The translations under genes and the position numbers were made by a program. Under the pieces are notes generated by a model. The model made no database searches. It was not told where the DNA came from and saw nothing but the letters and a program-made list of their open reading frames with translations. Shown here piece after piece: positions 16,154 through 23,199 of a DNA stretch of 26,860 bases (position 1 is the first letter of the stretch; every line of letters begins with the position of its first letter). The DNA comes from an uncultured Propionibacteriaceae bacterium (GTDB lineage Bacteria; Actinomycetota; Actinomycetes; Propionibacteriales; Propionibacteriaceae). The DNA is taken from contig CALLVV010000098.1 of the NCBI GenBank assembly GCA_938012815.1, positions 1 through 26,860 on the forward strand, in the 5' to 3' direction.

Positions 16154-17460
16154 AGCTCCACCTTCAAGAAGTCCACTCCGGCGGTGTCGAGGGCGGCTCC
16201 GCGGCGGGCCTGCCGTACCCGTTCAATATCCGAGGGAGACATTCCGAACACGTCGGCCAGAGCCACTTCCAGGGGCATGCCGATGTTGACCAACTTCGCG
16301 GCCGCGTCGGCCTGCTGGGCCGGGGTGCGGGTCTCGGCGGACTTCCACACGGTTTCAATGTCTTGGGTATCCGCGTCGGCCCCGGTACGCACGGCCAGCA
16401 TCAACCGGGCCACTTCCGCCCAGGCCGCTCCGAAGGTGCGCTGCAACGAATGGCAGCGAGCCACCAGGGAGGCTTCCGAAGAGCGGATGGCGTCGGCACT
16501 GGCGGGCTGGTCGCCGTGCAACCCCAGGTAGTGGGGCGGCAGGCCCGTCAAGGCTCCGATCTGCTGGGTGATCAACGCGGCCGCGTCGGTGTAGCCGTCG
16601 AGCCGTGCGGCGTCGAACTGGCCGAACTTGGTTTCCGGGGCCTCCGACTGCCAGATGTCGTCGAGGGCGGCGGAGAAGGGCTTGACGGGGTTGCCGTCGT
16701 CGTCCTCGACGATCTCCAGGCCCGTTGCCCAGCGGCGTGGGCGGGCGTAGTACTCGGAAGTGACCATCAGGTCGGCCATCAGCTTGTTCAACGCGTCGGA
16801 CAGGTCCAGAACATCACCCATTTCACTGACCCCGTCGGCTTCCAGCAGGCGGCCCCGGTTGACCACGGGAACCACCGGCACGACCCCGAAGGGATTGGGA
16901 AACGTCTCGACGGTTCGGAAACTGCCGCTGGGGAAGGCGGCATCGTCGACGACGTTCCCGACGGCCACCAGACGTGTGATCCGGTCGGGTTCGTACAAGA
17001 ACGCGTGGCCCTTCCCGTCGGCCTGCCACCGCTTCAAAGCAGCAATGACCTGCCGGGTGGCCGGGTCCCGGAGAACCGCGACCTGCTGCGCGGTCTCCAC
17101 GGTCACCAACGGTCGCTTGTCGAGGGCCCACACGATCACGAACGCTCTGCCGTACACCAAGGCGTCGGTGTGGGCCTGCTGCGCGGTCTCCAGCATGCCG
17201 TTACGTCGCCAGTCACGCCACAGATCGAGGTTCACTTCCCCGTCCACCTTGAAGCCGGTGACCTCCAATCGCTCGGCCAAGGCCTCAACCACCATACGGG
17301 GAAAGTTCACGGCCAGGTGACGGAAGGCGTTCCCTAGGGCCTCCTTCGATTTCGGCGCCAGGAAACTGGCCGGCTGGGTGCCGGTCCAGTACTCGTCCAG
17401 CCGGGCCAACTCCGGACGGGTCTTGTCGAGTTTGCTGTTCAGAAGATGAATCAGGTTCAT
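16150..17460 (-). CDS. Phage portal protein (SPP1 gp6-like)
   Basis: Dodecameric ring at one head vertex through which DNA enters and leaves; 436 residues, usual for the family. Typical features are the N-terminal LDEYWTGTQPASFLAPKS, NFPRMVVEALAERLEVTGF, HTDALVYGRAFVIVW, the NPFGVVPVVPVVNRGRL segment and the LTGLPPHYLGLHGDQPASADAIR segment, which in actinophage portals precedes the tunnel helix. The ATG overlaps the terminase stop (ATGA). The Ala-rich C-terminus ends in a basic helix. Confidence 0.92.
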   Translation of the reverse strand: MNLIHLLNSKLDKTRPELARLDEYWTGTQPASFLAPKSKEALGNAFRHLAVNFPRMVVEALAERLEVTGFKVDGEVNLDLWRDWRRNGMLETAQQAHTDALVYGRAFVIVWALDKRPLVTVETAQQVAVLRDPATRQVIAALKRWQADGKGHAFLYEPDRITRLVAVGNVVDDAAFPSGSFRTVETFPNPFGVVPVVPVVNRGRLLEADGVSEMGDVLDLSDALNKLMADLMVTSEYYARPRRWATGLEIVEDDDGNPVKPFSAALDDIWQSEAPETKFGQFDAARLDGYTDAAALITQQIGALTGLPPHYLGLHGDQPASADAIRSSEASLVARCHSLQRTFGAAWAEVARLMLAVRTGADADTQDIETVWKSAETRTPAQQADAAAKLVNIGMPLEVALADVFGMSPSDIERVRQARRGAALDTAGVDFLKVEL

Positions 17461-18920
17461 CGGAATGCTGCTGCCTTTCTGCGGGTCTTGCCCGCGTGGT
17501 GCGCTGCCCGGTCGTTCGCGACGATGGCGGCCACGGCCGCGTCGATCTTCCGCGATGACATGCGCTTGTCCTTGGAAACGAGGTCACCCATCGGCGTTGA
17601 CTTCGCAACACAGTGGGCGACGTGGGCGGCGAGCCGGGCATCGCCGTCGTGGGTGATCTTGTGTTCGATGACGGCCTGATAGAGCCGATCCGTTGCTGGA
17701 GCCATGCGTTTGGCGTAGGCGGTGTTCCACTCAACGACCCGACGCGGCCCGTACCGCTTCGCCCAGGCCTCCAGTTCGGAACGCCACCCCCACGGGTCAG
17801 CGGCCAGCTCCGCAACATCCCAGCGACCGAAAGCGGCATCAACCGCCAAGTCCACGTCGCTGCGCGGCACCCGCCAGCCACGATCCCCCGGGTTCTCCCA
17901 CAACCCAACCTTGAACAGGTGCGGGTTCTTCTCGACGGTGGCGCCCACCAGGGCCGTCGAATCCCCGGAAGCCGACCCGTCGAACGCCAGCACCACACGT
18001 GTCCCGTCGGGCACTTCCCGACCCGGGTCGGCACACTCGTCCCAAGCCCCGAACGGCAGCCACGTATCCGACTGGCCAACCCACTGTCCCAGCCGGTACC
18101 TGCGGAACGCCGGCTCTCGGATCGTCTTCAGCGTCGAGACCAAGGCGTCCTCATGCAGGAAGTCACCCAACGCCGGATTCGCGATCCGCCACGCCTTGCG
18201 ATCATCAATGGCACAGCCATCCGGTGCCGCATACTCCCGGAAGAAGAACGACGGATCCTCCCCGGAACGGCCATACTGAACCAGCTTCCACATCACCGAA
18301 TCCACGGATTCCGCCGGAGTGGAAATCGCCAACGTCAAACTGGAATCCCGCTTACCGCTGGCAGACACGACGGCCTCCCACACCGCTTCGGTCACCACGT
18401 GCAGTTCATCAACGATCATCAGCGACGGATCCCAGCCCTGCAACGCCCCCGGATCAGCAGGCAGAGCCCGCAACTCCCCACCATTGTGAGGAGACACGAT
18501 CCGGTCCTTGTAGATCTGAGTGCGCTCCGCCAGCCGCTCGTCGAGCTCCAGCATCCGAGCCACATTCCGAAAGGTGTGACCCGCCTGTCGTTCATCCGAA
18601 GCCACGATCAGCACCTGCGCGCCCTCAACGCCGTCAGCCAGCAACGCATACGCCGCCAGCACCGACGCCAAGCCCGTCTTCCCATTGCCACGAGGCAGAC
18701 TGAGTAGCCCCTGCCGGGGACGCTTCCCCCGCAGCGGATACAGGCCCTTGACGATCTCCAGCTGCCAGTTCCGCAACCGGAACGCACCCAAGGCGCCAGT
18801 TCCCTTCGGAACCTTCAGGTACTCCGACGCGAACGCCTGCACCCGACGCCACCCGGGGCGCCCGTACTGGCCCCAGTCGATAGGGGCCGCAACCACCGGG
18901 GCTTTCGGCCCTCCCTTCAC
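17457..18920 (-). CDS. terL: Phage terminase, large subunit
   Basis: DNA-packaging motor and headful or site-specific nuclease; 487 residues from the chosen start. ATPase domain: the adaptor Gln in RNWQLEIVKGL (about 53), Walker A LPRGNGKT (75-82), Walker B LMIVDE (167-172) and the coupling segment AISTPAES (about 198-205). RNase H-like nuclease domain: VLAFDGSASGDST with Asp314 and a C-terminal Asp460 in RKIDAAVAAIVAND, plausible metal ligands. The frame is open for about 150 more codons upstream, but I start at the GTG at 18920. It overlaps the HNH stop (GTGA), has GGGGGTGGG upstream, and the upstream frame is simply antiphase to the HNH gene. No small subunit is recognisable upstream. Confidence 0.92.
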   Translation of the reverse strand: MKGGPKAPVVAAPIDWGQYGRPGWRRVQAFASEYLKVPKGTGALGAFRLRNWQLEIVKGLYPLRGKRPRQGLLSLPRGNGKTGLASVLAAYALLADGVEGAQVLIVASDERQAGHTFRNVARMLELDERLAERTQIYKDRIVSPHNGGELRALPADPGALQGWDPSLMIVDELHVVTEAVWEAVVSASGKRDSSLTLAISTPAESVDSVMWKLVQYGRSGEDPSFFFREYAAPDGCAIDDRKAWRIANPALGDFLHEDALVSTLKTIREPAFRRYRLGQWVGQSDTWLPFGAWDECADPGREVPDGTRVVLAFDGSASGDSTALVGATVEKNPHLFKVGLWENPGDRGWRVPRSDVDLAVDAAFGRWDVAELAADPWGWRSELEAWAKRYGPRRVVEWNTAYAKRMAPATDRLYQAVIEHKITHDGDARLAAHVAHCVAKSTPMGDLVSKDKRMSSRKIDAAVAAIVANDRAAHHAGKTRRKAAAFR

Positions 18921-19300
18921 GATCCCACCCCCAACAGAGACCGAAACTCTGCCTTGGCCTGAGGGTCGGTGGGGCGGGTTTTGGGGGTGTCCCCCCTGGC
19001 TGCTCCACGTTTGGCGTTGCAGGTTCGGCAGACGACTTCGACGTCTTGGGGTCGGATGGGTTTGCCTGCTGCTCGGCGTTGCCAGGCTTGGGGTGTGTGG
19101 TCGAGGGTGAGGTCTTGGGTGGTTCCGCAGTCGCTGCACCAGGGTTGGGCGGTGCGGAGTCGTTCGGAGAGTTTCCGCCATGTGGTGTCGTAGCCGCGGC
19201 GGGTGCTGGAGGGTTTGGGGGTTGTGGTGGGTTGGTGTTGTGGGCAGTGGGTGCCGGTGGTGGGTTCGCCGCATTGGAGGCAGGGGCGTAGGAGGGTCAT
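18917..19300 (-). CDS. HNH endonuclease (phage packaging type)
   Basis: Encodes 127 residues. An N-terminal Cys/His knuckle (CLQCGEPTTGTHCPQH) precedes the HNH core: WCSDCGTTQDLTLDHTPQAW, then VEVVCRTCNAKRG. This gives two CxxC zinc pairs, the DH dyad and the Asn of the metal site. The gene lies just before the large terminase. In HK97-like phages and in capsid-forming satellites, an HNH protein in this position assists terminase cleavage at cos or pac sites. It overlaps both neighbours (ATGA with the helicase stop, GTGA with the terminase start). Confidence 0.9.
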   Translation of the reverse strand: MTLLRPCLQCGEPTTGTHCPQHQPTTTPKPSSTRRGYDTTWRKLSERLRTAQPWCSDCGTTQDLTLDHTPQAWQRRAAGKPIRPQDVEVVCRTCNAKRGAARGDTPKTRPTDPQAKAEFRSLLGVGS

Positions 19301-20634
19301 GATGTCGCTCCGTGGGGTTGGCAGGTGGGGTGTGTGGTGGCTCCGTCGCTGGGGATGAGGGGCTCACCGCAGACTTGGCAGCTGGTGCGCGGGGGAGTCA
19401 GCTCAGTTAGCTCACCTTCTGAACCTGAGCTAACTGAGCTGACTGATGAGCTGACTGATGGCAGGGACCAGCTGGTGGTGCGGGGGAAGCCGCTGCTGGC
19501 TGTGATGATCCCAGCTTTGGTTCGTGCGCGTTTCAAGGTGGATAGGGAATAGCCTGCTTCCTTCCCGGCTGCGATGACCTCCTTGGAGGGGGCGGTTCCG
19601 CCTTGCTGGGTGAGGTAGTCGGTCATCCACGCGGCGGCGTCGTTTCGTTCGCTGTGGTCTTCACCGCTGTTGGCATCCCGAAGCATGTCGTCCACGGTCC
19701 TGTCGGACTCGCCACAGAACACGAACCGTCCCGTCTCTGCTGTCCCTGAGGGTGTGGGGACCATGGCGGTTTCGATGTTGTAGGCGAGACTGGGCAACCC
19801 GTCCAGACCGAGGCTGTTCTTGACCTGGGTCATGACCCTGCCGTCGTCGTCCTTCGCGAACCCGAACACGGCACGCGGCACGTTCTTGAAAGCCCCCGAC
19901 CCGGTGATACGGGTTGCGGCATCCCCGCCGGCGCTTTTGTTGAGGTGTGCTATGCCCAGGATCACCGCGCCGGTACGGTCGGCGATCTTGGCCAAGGGGT
20001 CGAGGGCGCGGCGGGTGTCTTGTTCTCGGTGGGAGTCGAGTCCTTTTCCGAAAAGACTCAGCAGCGGGTCGAGGATCACCAGGGCGACATCCTCGTCGAT
20101 GATGGCTTGTTCCAGCAGGCTCAGGTCGGTGGGCAGACAGAGAATGCTTTCCCGGCCCTCGTCTTCGATGGCGTCGAGGCGGCCGATACGTGACAGGTCG
20201 GCCCCGGCGGCGATGAGGCGGGGTACGAGGGTGTGGGCCCATGAATCTTCCACGGCGACGTAGAACACGTTCCGTGGCTGGCCGTAGAAGATGCCCGGGA
20301 GGGTGCCGCGAGTGATCTGCGCGGCCTGCCATATCCCGAATGATGACTTGCCGGTTCCTTCTCGGCCGGCGGCGATGCACAACGCCCCGGCGGGGATGCG
20401 TCCCTGCCCGTTGTCCTGCCATGCCCAGTCCACGGGTTCGGGTTCGATCCGGTCAGCCCAGGTGACCTTCAGTTCCCGGGATGGCGCTGTCGGCTCCACG
20501 GTGGGGTGGGTCGGATCTACCCCATCGTTTGGGCTGGGGTCAGTCAGCCTGACCCCACCGGGGGTGTGGAGGGGAATCACTTCCCCGGCAGGGGTACGCG
20601 GCAGCGTGTACCCCTGCTCGGTGAGTTCACTCAT
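19297..20634 (-). CDS. RepA/KaiC-type AAA helicase, replication initiator candidate
   Basis: Cytoplasmic RecA-fold ATPase, 445 residues, of the type found in actinobacterial integrative elements and plasmids. An unstructured N-terminus (1-60) is followed by Walker A AAGREGTGKSSFGIW, Walker B DVALVILDPLLSLFG, the HREQDTRRAL segment, sensor-like GAVILGIAHLNKSAGGDA, and GSGAFKNVPRAVFGFA. The C-terminal part has a winged-helix-like stretch (TLKRARTKAGIITASSGF), a Ser-rich linker and a short zinc-ribbon-like end, CQVCGEP with a later TC. No primase domain is seen, so host primase would be needed. The start overlaps the preceding gene by 8 bases. Its 3' part contains the origin-like repeat array at 19396-19459. 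Confidence 0.85.
   Translation of the reverse strand: MSELTEQGYTLPRTPAGEVIPLHTPGGVRLTDPSPNDGVDPTHPTVEPTAPSRELKVTWADRIEPEPVDWAWQDNGQGRIPAGALCIAAGREGTGKSSFGIWQAAQITRGTLPGIFYGQPRNVFYVAVEDSWAHTLVPRLIAAGADLSRIGRLDAIEDEGRESILCLPTDLSLLEQAIIDEDVALVILDPLLSLFGKGLDSHREQDTRRALDPLAKIADRTGAVILGIAHLNKSAGGDAATRITGSGAFKNVPRAVFGFAKDDDGRVMTQVKNSLGLDGLPSLAYNIETAMVPTPSGTAETGRFVFCGESDRTVDDMLRDANSGEDHSERNDAAAWMTDYLTQQGGTAPSKEVIAAGKEAGYSLSTLKRARTKAGIITASSGFPRTTSWSLPSVSSSVSSVSSGSEGELTELTPPRTSCQVCGEPLIPSDGATTHPTCQPHGATS
19396..19459. repeat. Origin-like array of five 9-base boxes with a 19-base-arm inverted repeat
   Basis: The unit GAGCTRACT occurs three times forward (19427, 19436, 19448) and twice inverted (19396 and 19406). 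Together these make perfect 19-base arms (AGTCAGCTCAGTTAGCTCA and its complement) around an 11-base centre, plus a 12-base tandem repeat GAGCTGACTGAT. It lies inside the helicase gene, in the codons for its Ser/Val/Glu-rich linker. Iterons next to a RepA-type helicase suggest a replication origin; a transcription hairpin is the alternative. Confidence 0.7.
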
Positions 20635-21151
20635 CGTCGAAGGCCCCCGCTCTGATCAGCTGGGCCCGCTGGCGGCATGCCACGGCCACGGATGCCATCC
20701 GACGATCCTGTTCCGCGATCTGCTCTGGCGTGGCCCGTCCGGTGCGGTCTCCGGGCTTGGGGCGTGCCCACTCAAAGTACTCGGCGCGCCGTTCCCAGTA
20801 GTCGGCGCGGGCTTCCTGGCATGCGTCTTGGATCAGTCGCCGCTGGAAGTTCTCCAGGAACCCGGTTTGCTGGGTCAACAGATGCGCGGCTTTCGCAACA
20901 TCCCGGTTCGGCATCGATGCTGCCCGCCTGTCAGATGGGGAGGCAGCTGACTGGCAGCCGTTTTCAGGCCTTGAAGGGGACCGGCGGCCGGTGTGGTTGG
21001 CGGGAGCGCCATGTCGGTGGTCTTGCAGTGACGGCTGACCTGTCCGGTTTCGTCGATGCATGGTATTGTTCGGCGTGTCAAGGTCGAACTGATCTTTCCG
21101 TCCCTCACCAAGTTGCCGCTTGGTGGGGGCATTTTTCTTCGTGTAGGCCAT
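20627..21151 (-). CDS. Unknown basic protein of the replication module
   Basis: Encodes 174 residues. The N-terminal 80 are polar, basic and probably disordered (begin MAYTKKNAPTKRQLGEGRKD). The C-terminal 95 or so form a charged helical domain (RDVAKAAHLLTQQTGFLENF, YWERRAEYFEWARPKPG, ending LIRAGAFDDE). Short proteins with a YWxxRAxxFxxA-like helix are common between the excisionase and replication genes of actinobacterial mobile elements, but their role is not known to me. The start is firm: GAGAGGAGG seven bases before the ATG, directly after the AlpA-like gene. A second in-frame ATG before MPNRDVAKAAHLL has only a weak ribosome site and could give a shorter form. Confidence 0.7.
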   Translation of the reverse strand: MAYTKKNAPTKRQLGEGRKDQFDLDTPNNTMHRRNRTGQPSLQDHRHGAPANHTGRRSPSRPENGCQSAASPSDRRAASMPNRDVAKAAHLLTQQTGFLENFQRRLIQDACQEARADYWERRAEYFEWARPKPGDRTGRATPEQIAEQDRRMASVAVACRQRAQLIRAGAFDDE

Positions 21152-21153
21152 GT

Positions 21154-21339
21154 TCAGGCCTCCTCTCCCGTGTACTGCTTCTCCAGCCAGGCGTTGAGGT
21201 CTTTCTCCTTGTAGGCGACCTTCCGTGCCCCGAGGGTGAACGACCGTGGTCCTCGACCGGTGTGCCGCCAGTAGCGCAGCGTGGATTCTCCGACGCCCAA
21301 CCGTTCGGCGACCTGCTTCGTGGTCAGCAGTTTTTCCAT
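21154..21339 (-). CDS. AlpA/excisionase-like HTH protein
   Basis: Encodes 61 residues, MerR-type winged helix: LLTTKQVAERLGVGESTLRY is the helix-turn-helix, WRHTGRGPRSFTLGARKVAY is the wing, and KEKDLNAWLEKQ is the closing helix. Proteins of this size and motif are excisionases (Xis) or AlpA-type activators; in satellites of the PICI group AlpA switches on excision and replication genes. It is the first gene of the leftward operon, preceded by GAGGG and a TTGACA/TACCCT promoter that shares an inverted repeat with the rightward promoter. Three bases after its stop codon the next gene starts. Confidence 0.87.
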   Translation of the reverse strand: MEKLLTTKQVAERLGVGESTLRYWRHTGRGPRSFTLGARKVAYKEKDLNAWLEKQYTGEEA

Positions 21340-21392
21340 CAGAGGTCCCTCTCTGTGATCAAAATCGTGACGCGATTTGCATCACGGCTTCG

Positions 21393-21420
21393 AGGGTAGC
21401 ACAGCTGCAAACCGTGTCAA
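21393..21420 (-). promoter_or_regulatory. Leftward promoter of the AlpA-replication-capsid operon
   Basis: On the minus strand a perfect TTGACA (21420-21415) and TACCCT (21398-21393) are 16 bases apart, about 54 bases upstream of the AlpA-like ATG. The -35 box lies in the 9-base centre of the inverted repeat 21402-21432. Further small inverted repeats lie between the promoter and the gene (AAATCG-TGACG-CGATTT, 21362-21378; CGTGA...TCACG nearby) and could bind the AlpA-like protein. Confidence 0.7.
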
Positions 21421-21432
21421 CGTTTGCAGCTG
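21402..21432. promoter_or_regulatory. Shared operator: 11-base-arm inverted repeat
   Basis: CAGCTGCAAAC and GTTTGCAGCTG are perfect complements separated by 9 bases. The centre contains the leftward -35 element and the right arm contains the rightward -35 (TTGCAG). A dimeric repressor bound here would cover both promoters, as at lysogeny switches. Confidence 0.75.
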
Positions 21433-21452
21433 CCTGCTGCGCTAGTTACGCT
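21424..21452 (+). promoter_or_regulatory. Rightward promoter of the HTH protein and integrase, leaderless
   Basis: TTGCAG (21424-21429) and TACGCT (21447-21452) are 17 bases apart. The GTG at 21459 starts 7 bases after the -10 element, where transcription should begin, so the message is probably leaderless. Confidence 0.65.
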
Positions 21453-21458
21453 AGGGGC

Positions 21459-22028
21459 GTGCGAATGAGAGTCGAGACGGACCTTGGTCTGAGTGCAGAA
21501 CACGTCGAGGTAGGGCAGCGCTACGCCTTGCCCGTTCCGTTCGTCATCCGCCTGACGCCGGATGAGGGCGCGGATGAGCTAGAAGAAGTAGAACTGCCGG
21601 GCGCGGACGGCTTAAAAGAAGTGGAACTGTCTGTGGGGAAGGTCGGCGACGGACTTGGCATCACCAAGCTGACGGCTATCGCCGCTGAGGGACGCCAAGT
21701 CACGTCGAAACAGATGCGACACCTTCCTCTAGGGAAGCTCGTGGCTAGAGCAGTGCGGTGGTCTCTCAACAGGTTTGAGAAGCGCCCGGGTGGGTACGCA
21801 ATGAGCTTCGGGCGCACCGTCTATGACTTGGACGATGAAGAACGGGCGGCCATCCGTGCTGCGGGTCCAACGGATGAAAACCTCCAGCGAGTGGCGGACC
21901 TCAGTGCGGTAGCGCTTCTGGTCGGCAACTCACCGGCAGTCGAGGTTGCGGCGGGCCTGGGGTTGACGCAAGCGACAGCGTATCGCTGGATTCGCAAGGC
22001 CCGGGAGAAGGGCTTCTTGGTTGTCTAG
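21459..22028 (+). CDS. HTH-containing protein, candidate master repressor of the element
   Basis: Encodes 189 residues. The N-terminal half is beta-rich and acidic with no domain I recognise (VGQRYALPVPFVIRLTPDEG). The C-terminus is a helix-turn-helix of the type seen in element-borne regulators: NSPAVEVAAGLGLTQATAYR, then WIRKAREKGFLV. The frame extends upstream through the promoter, so I start at the GTG at 21459 (leaderless) with an alternative ATG two codons later; no Shine-Dalgarno precedes either. It is divergent from the AlpA-like gene, next to the shared operator, and co-transcribed with the integrase. This is the place taken by the stl-like repressor in phage-inducible islands. Repression of the leftward promoter is inferred. 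It could instead be an integrase accessory protein, as similar two-gene units occur in actinobacterial islands. Confidence 0.75.
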   Translation: MRMRVETDLGLSAEHVEVGQRYALPVPFVIRLTPDEGADELEEVELPGADGLKEVELSVGKVGDGLGITKLTAIAAEGRQVTSKQMRHLPLGKLVARAVRWSLNRFEKRPGGYAMSFGRTVYDLDDEERAAIRAAGPTDENLQRVADLSAVALLVGNSPAVEVAAGLGLTQATAYRWIRKAREKGFLVV

Positions 22029-23127
22029 TATCGCCCAGCGACCGGACGGGCGGTGGCGTGCCCGATACCGCGATGAGGACGGCAAGGAGCACGCCAAGCA
22101 CTTCAAGCGCAAGGTGGATGCGAAGCAGTGGCTTGATGAAATCGGGGCGTCGCAGAGGATGGGAACATACGTGCACCCGTCGGCAGCGAAAACCAAGTTG
22201 GAGGAGCTGGTCCCGGCGTGGTTGGCGGCTCATTCGGACTGGACCCCGTCTACGCGAGCGCGTAACGAATCAATCGTGCAACGTCACATCCTGCCTCGTT
22301 GGGGGAAGCGGAGGCTCTGCGACATCAGGCACGAGACTATCCAGGAGTGGGTTGCTTCGATCACGCTGTCTGGGGGATCGGTGCGGAAGATAGTCGGAGT
22401 TCTATCGGGGATCTTGGACTACGCCGTCCGGGCGAAACGCTTGGCGGTGAACCCTGCGGGCGGGGTCGTGTTGCCGCGACAGAACATCAAACCTCGCCAA
22501 TACCTCCGTGCCTGCGAAGTCGAGCGGCTGGCGGCTGCTGCTGGGAGCTGTGGGGACGTGGTGCTGACGCTTGCCTACACGGGATTGCGGTGGGGTGAGA
22601 TGGCGGCCGTTCGGGTGTCGCGCGTGGATCAAAGCCGTCGGAGGTTGTTGATCGAGGAGTCGGTGACGGATGTCAATGGCGTAGCGACCTGGGGAAGCCC
22701 GAAGGATCGGGAGCGGCGCAGTGTCCCGTATCCGCCTTTCCTCGATGATGCCCTGGCAGAACGGCTTGCCGGGAAGGGCCCGGAGGATCTTGTGTTCACC
22801 GCCGCGCGTGGCGGGGTGCTGTCCTACCGCAATGCCCGACGGGATTGGTTCGATAGGGCTGTTGAAGCAGCTGGGGTCGGGCCGCTGACGCCGCATGAAT
22901 TGCGGCATACGGCGGCGTCGCTGGCCGTGCAGGCGGGTGCCAGCGTGCTGGCGGTTCAGCGGATGCTTGGCCACGACAAGCCCAGCACGACTTTGGACGT
23001 GTACGCGGATCTGTTCGACGAGGACTTGGACGAGGTTTCTCGTCGGCTGGACGCGGTACGTTCTGGGGCTTCTGCGGACTTTTTGCGGACTAACGTGATG
23101 TCCGTCCCGGAAGAAAGAAGCGCCTAG
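22021..23127 (+). CDS. int: Tyrosine-recombinase integrase
   Basis: Site-specific recombinase for integration and excision at tRNA-Arg; 368 residues. An N-terminal arm-binding domain (IAQRPDGRWRARYRDEDGKE, about 3-22) is followed by a SAM-like core-binding domain (about 58-150) and the catalytic domain. The catalytic set is complete: Arg190 (YTGLRWGE), Lys228, His292 and Arg295 (PHELRH), His318 (MLGH) and the nucleophile Tyr328 (TLDVYADLF). It starts at a TTG overlapping the previous stop by 8 bases, with GAGAAGGG upstream. Its last codons and TAG form one arm of the tRNA terminator hairpin, and codons near 23073-23091 contain the right arm-type site. The gene looks fully functional. Confidence 0.95.
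   Translation: MSSIAQRPDGRWRARYRDEDGKEHAKHFKRKVDAKQWLDEIGASQRMGTYVHPSAAKTKLEELVPAWLAAHSDWTPSTRARNESIVQRHILPRWGKRRLCDIRHETIQEWVASITLSGGSVRKIVGVLSGILDYAVRAKRLAVNPAGGVVLPRQNIKPRQYLRACEVERLAAAAGSCGDVVLTLAYTGLRWGEMAAVRVSRVDQSRRRLLIEESVTDVNGVATWGSPKDRERRSVPYPPFLDDALAERLAGKGPEDLVFTAARGGVLSYRNARRDWFDRAVEAAGVGPLTPHELRHTAASLAVQAGASVLAVQRMLGHDKPSTTLDVYADLFDEDLDEVSRRLDAVRSGASADFLRTNVMSVPEERSA
23073..23091 (+). repeat. Right integrase arm-type site (inside int)
   Basis: The same 19 bases as at 13391-13409 (TGCGGACT twice with TTT between), embedded in the codons for the integrase C-terminal tail, 54 bases before the identical att core starts at 23146. Confidence 0.7.
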
Positions 23128-23145
23128 TCGTGTCTGACTAGGCGC
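23120..23145 (-). terminator. tRNA-Arg terminator supplied by the element
   Basis: Perfect 10-base arms GCGCCTAGTC / GACTAGGCGC around a 6-base loop. On the minus strand, just after the tRNA 3' end, it is followed by TTCTTTCTTCC. The stem includes the integrase TAG stop. It mirrors the hairpin at 13184-13213 on the other side. Confidence 0.78.
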
Positions 23146-23199
23146 TTCACTGGCGACCCCGGTTGGATTCGAACCAACGACACCCGCTTTAGGAGAGCG
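23135..23199. repeat. attR: right copy of the attachment repeat, within the intact tRNA-Arg
   Basis: Same 65 bases as 13201-13265 with one mismatch. Here the 3' half of the tRNA and its terminator come from the element, while the tRNA 5' part to the right is original chromosome, so the tRNA stays functional. Confidence 0.93.

Larger units (their letters stand above)
13212..23199. mobile_element. Integrated capsid-encoding satellite-like element, about 9.93 kb
   Basis: Bounded by direct repeats in tRNA-Arg(CCT); the offset between the repeats is 9,934 bases, the expected circle size. Plus strand: HTH protein and tyrosine integrase. Minus strand: AlpA-like protein, unknown, RepA-type helicase, HNH nuclease, large terminase, portal, MuF-like head protein, scaffold, 64-residue protein, capsid, connector. 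There are no tail, holin, lysin, protease or recognised small-terminase genes. Every frame I checked is open, and genes overlap tightly. The order (integrase and repressor one way, AlpA, replication and packaging the other) follows phage-inducible chromosomal islands, especially the capsid-forming kind. The alternative is a prophage that lost its tail and lysis half. Confidence 0.9.

Noticed and set aside
18921..19367. N-terminal extension of the large terminase
   Set aside because: It lies on the same strand as the HNH gene but in another frame. The extension is Pro/His/Thr-rich, and a GTG with a good ribosome site overlapping the HNH stop is the better start.
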